Shown piece after piece: positions 61,675-64,000 of a stretch of DNA of 64,000 nucleotides. A program made the translations under genes and the position numbers. Source of the DNA: Streptomyces sp. SCSIO 75703 (GTDB lineage Bacteria > Actinomycetota > Actinomycetes > Streptomycetales > Streptomycetaceae); the NCBI RefSeq assembly GCF_036607905.1, contig NZ_CP144555.1:310001-374000 (forward strand), given 5' to 3'. The stretch's first letter is position 1. Each line of letters begins with the position of its first letter. A model generated the notes under the pieces. That model was not told the DNA's origin, did not search any database, and saw only the letters and a list, made by a program, of their open reading frames with translations.

Positions 61675-62430
61675 TCAGCGGGGCGGCAGGAGGGAGCCGT
61701 CCTGCTCGGAGCACCCGGGCCGCTCCTCGCGGCCCTCGGCGGGCGCGGGGGCCGGGGTCTCCTCCTCGTGCGGGGCGCGGGTCACCCGGGCGACGAGATC
61801 CAGCCAGCCCGCCTCCAGCCGCTCCAGGGGCATGCCGCACTGCGCGGTGAGGTGGTGGACGAGGGCCGGGTCGAGGTGGGCCATCAACGTGTGGGAGAGG
61901 ATCTCCGCGTCGGCGTCCGGGGCGGCCTCGCGCAGCAGCAGGACGAGGTGACCGCGCAGGAAGCGGCGGGGCGGGGAGGTGTAGCGGCGCTCGGGGACCG
62001 GCTCGGCGGCGAGCTGGAGGGCGAGTTCGTCCATGCAGCGGCGGAGCGAGGCGCGGCCGAAGGCCCGCAGCCGCGCCCCGGCCGGCGCCCCGGGGCCGAG
62101 CGGGGGCGGGCCGGCGAGGAGCGCGGCCTGGAACTTCTTCTCGGAGTGGTCGAGGAGCGCCGACAGCAGGCCGGTGCGGTCGCCGAAGCGGCGGAAGACG
62201 GTGCCCTTGCCCACCGAGGCCGCCGTGGCCACGGCCTCCATGGTGAGGCCGGCCGCGCCGTGCTCGGCCACCAGCCTGGCGGCTGCCTCCAGCAGGCGGG
62301 CGCGGTTGCGCGCGGCGTCGGCGCGCAGGCAGGGCTCGTCCTCCGCGGCCAGGGCGCCGAGCCGCAGCAGCTCGGCCTCGGGGTGGTCGGCGTCCCGGGG
62401 CTCGGAGGAGGGCGACAGGGCGGCGGACAT
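61675..62430 (-). CDS. TetR family transcriptional regulator
   Basis: 251 residues from ATG 62430. An unusual 45-residue acidic leader precedes the TetR helix-turn-helix (RARLLEAAARLVAEHGAAGL, EAVATAASVGKGTVFRRFGD); the C-terminal ligand domain ends with a Glu/Pro-rich tail. Divergent from the FMN reductase gene, with a double operator-like repeat (62461-62508) between them, so it probably represses that gene and itself. Confidence 0.9.
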   Translation of the reverse strand: MSAALSPSSEPRDADHPEAELLRLGALAAEDEPCLRADAARNRARLLEAAARLVAEHGAAGLTMEAVATAASVGKGTVFRRFGDRTGLLSALLDHSEKKFQAALLAGPPPLGPGAPAGARLRAFGRASLRRCMDELALQLAAEPVPERRYTSPPRRFLRGHLVLLLREAAPDADAEILSHTLMAHLDPALVHHLTAQCGMPLERLEAGWLDLVARVTRAPHEEETPAPAPAEGREERPGCSEQDGSLLPPR

Positions 62431-62460
62431 GAAGCCAGCGTAAAGCATCGGGAAGAAACT

Positions 62461-62508
62461 GGACCCTGGTCCGTTTAAGATGCTAGAACATTAAACGGAC
62501 CTCGGTCC
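62461..62508. promoter_or_regulatory. Double TetR operator between divergent genes
   Basis: Two 18-bp arms, GGACCCTGGTCCGTTTAA (62461-62478) and TTAAACGGACCTCGGTCC (62491-62508), are inverted copies matching at 16 of 18 positions; each contains its own GGACC-NN-GGTCC palindrome. The block is 31 bp from the TetR start and 43 bp from the reductase start. Confidence 0.85.
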
Positions 62509-62551
62509 GGATCATTGACGCCCTGTTACAGCGGTTCCCTGGGAGTGACTC

Positions 62552-63115
62552 ATGTCTGTCCGCATCCTCGCGCTCGTCGGCAGCCTTCGCGCCGGTTCGC
62601 ACAACCGTCAGCTCGCGGAGGCCGCCGTCGGGCTCGCCCCCGAGGGCGCGGAGGTCCAGGTGTACGAGGGCCTCGCCGACATCCCCTTCTACAACGAGGA
62701 CCTCGACGTCGAGGGCCGGGTGCCGGCCGCCGCGGCCCGCCTGCGCGAGACCGCCGGCTCCTCCGACGCCTTCCTGCTGTTCTCGCCCGAGTACAACGGC
62801 ACGATTCCGGCCGTCCTGAAGAACGCCATCGACTGGCTGTCGCGCCCCTTCGGCGCCGGCGCCTTCGGCGGCAAGCCCGTCGCCGTGATCGGCACCGCCT
62901 TCGGCCAGTACGGCGGCGTGTGGGCGCAGGACGAGACCCGCAAGTCGGTGGGCATCGCCGGCGGCAAGGTCCTGGAGGACGTCAAGCTCTCCATCCCCGG
63001 TTCGGTGACCCGCTTCGCCGAGACCCACCCGGCCGACGACGCCGAGGTCGCGGGGCAGCTCTCCGAGGTGATCGCCCGCCTGCACGGCCACGCCGCCGAG
63101 GCCGTCGCCGCCTGA
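62552..63115 (+). CDS. NAD(P)H-dependent FMN reductase
   Basis: 187 residues, flavodoxin-like fold of the SsuE/chromate-reductase type. FMN phosphate loop GSLRAGSHNRQL; flavin contact FSPEYNGTIPAVLKNAIDWL; YGGVWAQDETRK segment. It may reduce quinones, azo dyes or metals, or supply reduced flavin. ATG 62552 has GGGAGTGA upstream. Expression is probably controlled by the divergent TetR protein, suggesting induction by a toxic small molecule. Confidence 0.9.
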   Translation: MSVRILALVGSLRAGSHNRQLAEAAVGLAPEGAEVQVYEGLADIPFYNEDLDVEGRVPAAAARLRETAGSSDAFLLFSPEYNGTIPAVLKNAIDWLSRPFGAGAFGGKPVAVIGTAFGQYGGVWAQDETRKSVGIAGGKVLEDVKLSIPGSVTRFAETHPADDAEVAGQLSEVIARLHGHAAEAVAA

Positions 63116-63136
63116 CCGGCACCCCGACGCCCCGTA

Positions 63137-63176
63137 CCGGACGGGACCGCGGCGCACCGCCCGCGGTCCCGTCCGG
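63137..63176 (+). terminator. Terminator after the FMN reductase gene
   Basis: A 16-bp perfect stem CCGGACGGGACCGCGG / CCGCGGTCCCGTCCGG around an 8-nt loop, 21 bp after the stop. Confidence 0.85.
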
Positions 63177-63426
63177 CGGATACGGGGACGCTCTCACCGG
63201 CACCGCTCCGAGTCCCGCCCCTTCGGCTCCCCTCCCCGGGCGGGGACGCTCCTGCGCGCGGCCGGGCCCGCCGGCGAGACCCGCGGGACAGCCGGGGTTC
63301 GCGGCCGGCGCGGGGGCGGCGTGGACGGACGGGGCTCCCGGGCCGCACCCTGTCGGTGGTGTGACGGCGGGTCACGCCCCGCGCGGCGGCCCTGCGCCGC
63401 GCGCGTCCGACGCACGAGGAGCCGCC

Positions 63427-63645
63427 ATGCACAGCACGACCGGTGCCGCCTGCCCGCACTGCGGGTGGCCCGACGGCGCCGAGCCCTTCCGGAGGGTGTC
63501 GGCCCACACCACGGCGGCGGGCAGCACGGTGTGGACCCGGTGCGCCTGCGGTTCCCTCCAGGTGCGCGTGGTCGACGACCACGGCAGCCGGGTCGTCTCC
63601 CGCAGCGGGCCCTCCCCGGCCCACCGGGGCCCGGCCGGACCGTGA
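63427..63645 (+). CDS. Small zinc-ribbon-like protein
   Basis: 72 residues from ATG 63427, preceded by GAGGAG. Two Cys pairs, CPHCGW and CACGS (RCACGSLQVRV), suggest a small zinc ribbon. No signal peptide. Conserved hypothetical type; function unknown. It stands alone, 311 bp after the FMN reductase. Confidence 0.65.
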   Translation: MHSTTGAACPHCGWPDGAEPFRRVSAHTTAAGSTVWTRCACGSLQVRVVDDHGSRVVSRSGPSPAHRGPAGP

Positions 63646-63827
63646 GCCCCGGCCGCCCGCCACCGGTGCCCGGCCGGCACCGGCACCGGCACTGGCCGGA
63701 GGGCGGACGCCCGACCGGGCCGGGGCGGCGTTGACAGGGCGGGGCCGGGGCCGTAGAACTGCGCGGACCAAGGCCCGTCCGGCCCGAGCCGCCGGGGGCG
63801 TCCGGCTCGGCGGCAGGAGACATCGGC

Positions 63828-64000
63828 GTGCAGCGGCTTCCCCTCTCCGGGGTCACGGTGGTCAGCCTGGAGCAGGCGGTGGCCGCGCCCTACGCCACCC
63901 GGCAGCTCGCCGACCTCGGCGCCCGTGTGATCAAGGTGGAGCGGCCGGGCGAGGGCGACTTCGCCCGCCGCTACGACACCACCGTGCACGGTCACTCCAG
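63828..64000 (+). CDS. CaiB/BaiF family CoA-transferase, 5' part only
   Basis: The first 57 codons from GTG 63828, behind AGGAGA, read [20 protein letters not shown] and [20 protein letters not shown], the standard N-terminus of family III CoA-transferases, with the KVE and GD motifs. These enzymes move CoA between carboxylic acids. The gene continues beyond the window, so substrate class cannot be judged. Confidence 0.9.
   Translation, partial: MQRLPLSGVTVVSLEQAVAAPYATRQLADLGARVIKVERPGEGDFARRYDTTVHGHS

Overview
The window is a stretch of very high-GC actinobacterial chromosome, almost certainly Streptomyces. This is supported by an AfsR/SARP regulator with NB-ARC and TPR regions, a LuxR-family LAL regulator, an efeOBU iron operon, a sigma-R type promoter, a TTA codon at codon 3 of a secreted protease, many small secreted proteins, and GTG/TTG starts with GTGA or ATGA gene overlaps. 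No rRNA or tRNA gene was recognised.

Layout. 1-9.3 kb: a minus-strand aromatic or heteroaromatic catabolic operon (HpaB-type flavin monooxygenase, extradiol VOC dioxygenase, RraA-like aldolase, cupin, ALDH7-like dehydrogenase, RidA, NCS1 permease, flavin reductase cut by the window edge) with a LysR regulator upstream. 9.5-14.4 kb: divergent AraC and MerR regulators, both fused to GyrI-like domains; a secreted crystallin-like protein; a transmembrane Ser/Thr kinase whose outer part is a solute-binding domain. 14.4-17.9 kb: efeOBU with an iron-box-like site. 17.9-23 kb: a GNAT protein whose 5' side carries a 165-bp MITE-like element, a BlaI/M56 pair, an AraC regulator and a TauE/SafE transporter. 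23.7-29 kb: two tandem IPT/TIG proteins without signal peptides, an Ig-like secreted protein, a small membrane protein, a fatty-acid desaturase and a YjdM protein. 29.3-35.3 kb: the SARP regulator, small secreted proteins, an 11-bp-phased repeat block, a V8-like protease with a TTA codon and a tiny secreted paralogue of its propeptide. 35.6-45.4 kb: the benzoate locus (benABCD, a BenK-type MFS symporter overlapping a LAL regulator, and benE).

46.4-55.7 kb is a decayed accessory island. It holds a Ser/Thr kinase pseudogene carrying two frameshifts and an IS630-family element in a TA site, one isolated 28-nt repeat of type I-E CRISPR appearance, fragments of a transposase, a DUF1524-type HNH nuclease, an unknown protein and a DeoR regulator, and one intact two-gene module. 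That module, a Ser/Thr kinase-SF1 helicase fusion plus a PLD-family protein, matches the architecture of the Mokosh type I anti-phage system and is the most interesting system here. It is recently described rather than wholly new.

55.7-64 kb returns to ordinary core-like genes: pirin, a TPR protein, a second-type peptide deformylase, a flavoprotein disulfide reductase divergent from a thioredoxin with a sigma-R promoter, LacI and TetR regulators, an FMN reductase divergent from the TetR gene across a double operator, a small zinc-ribbon protein and the start of a CoA-transferase.
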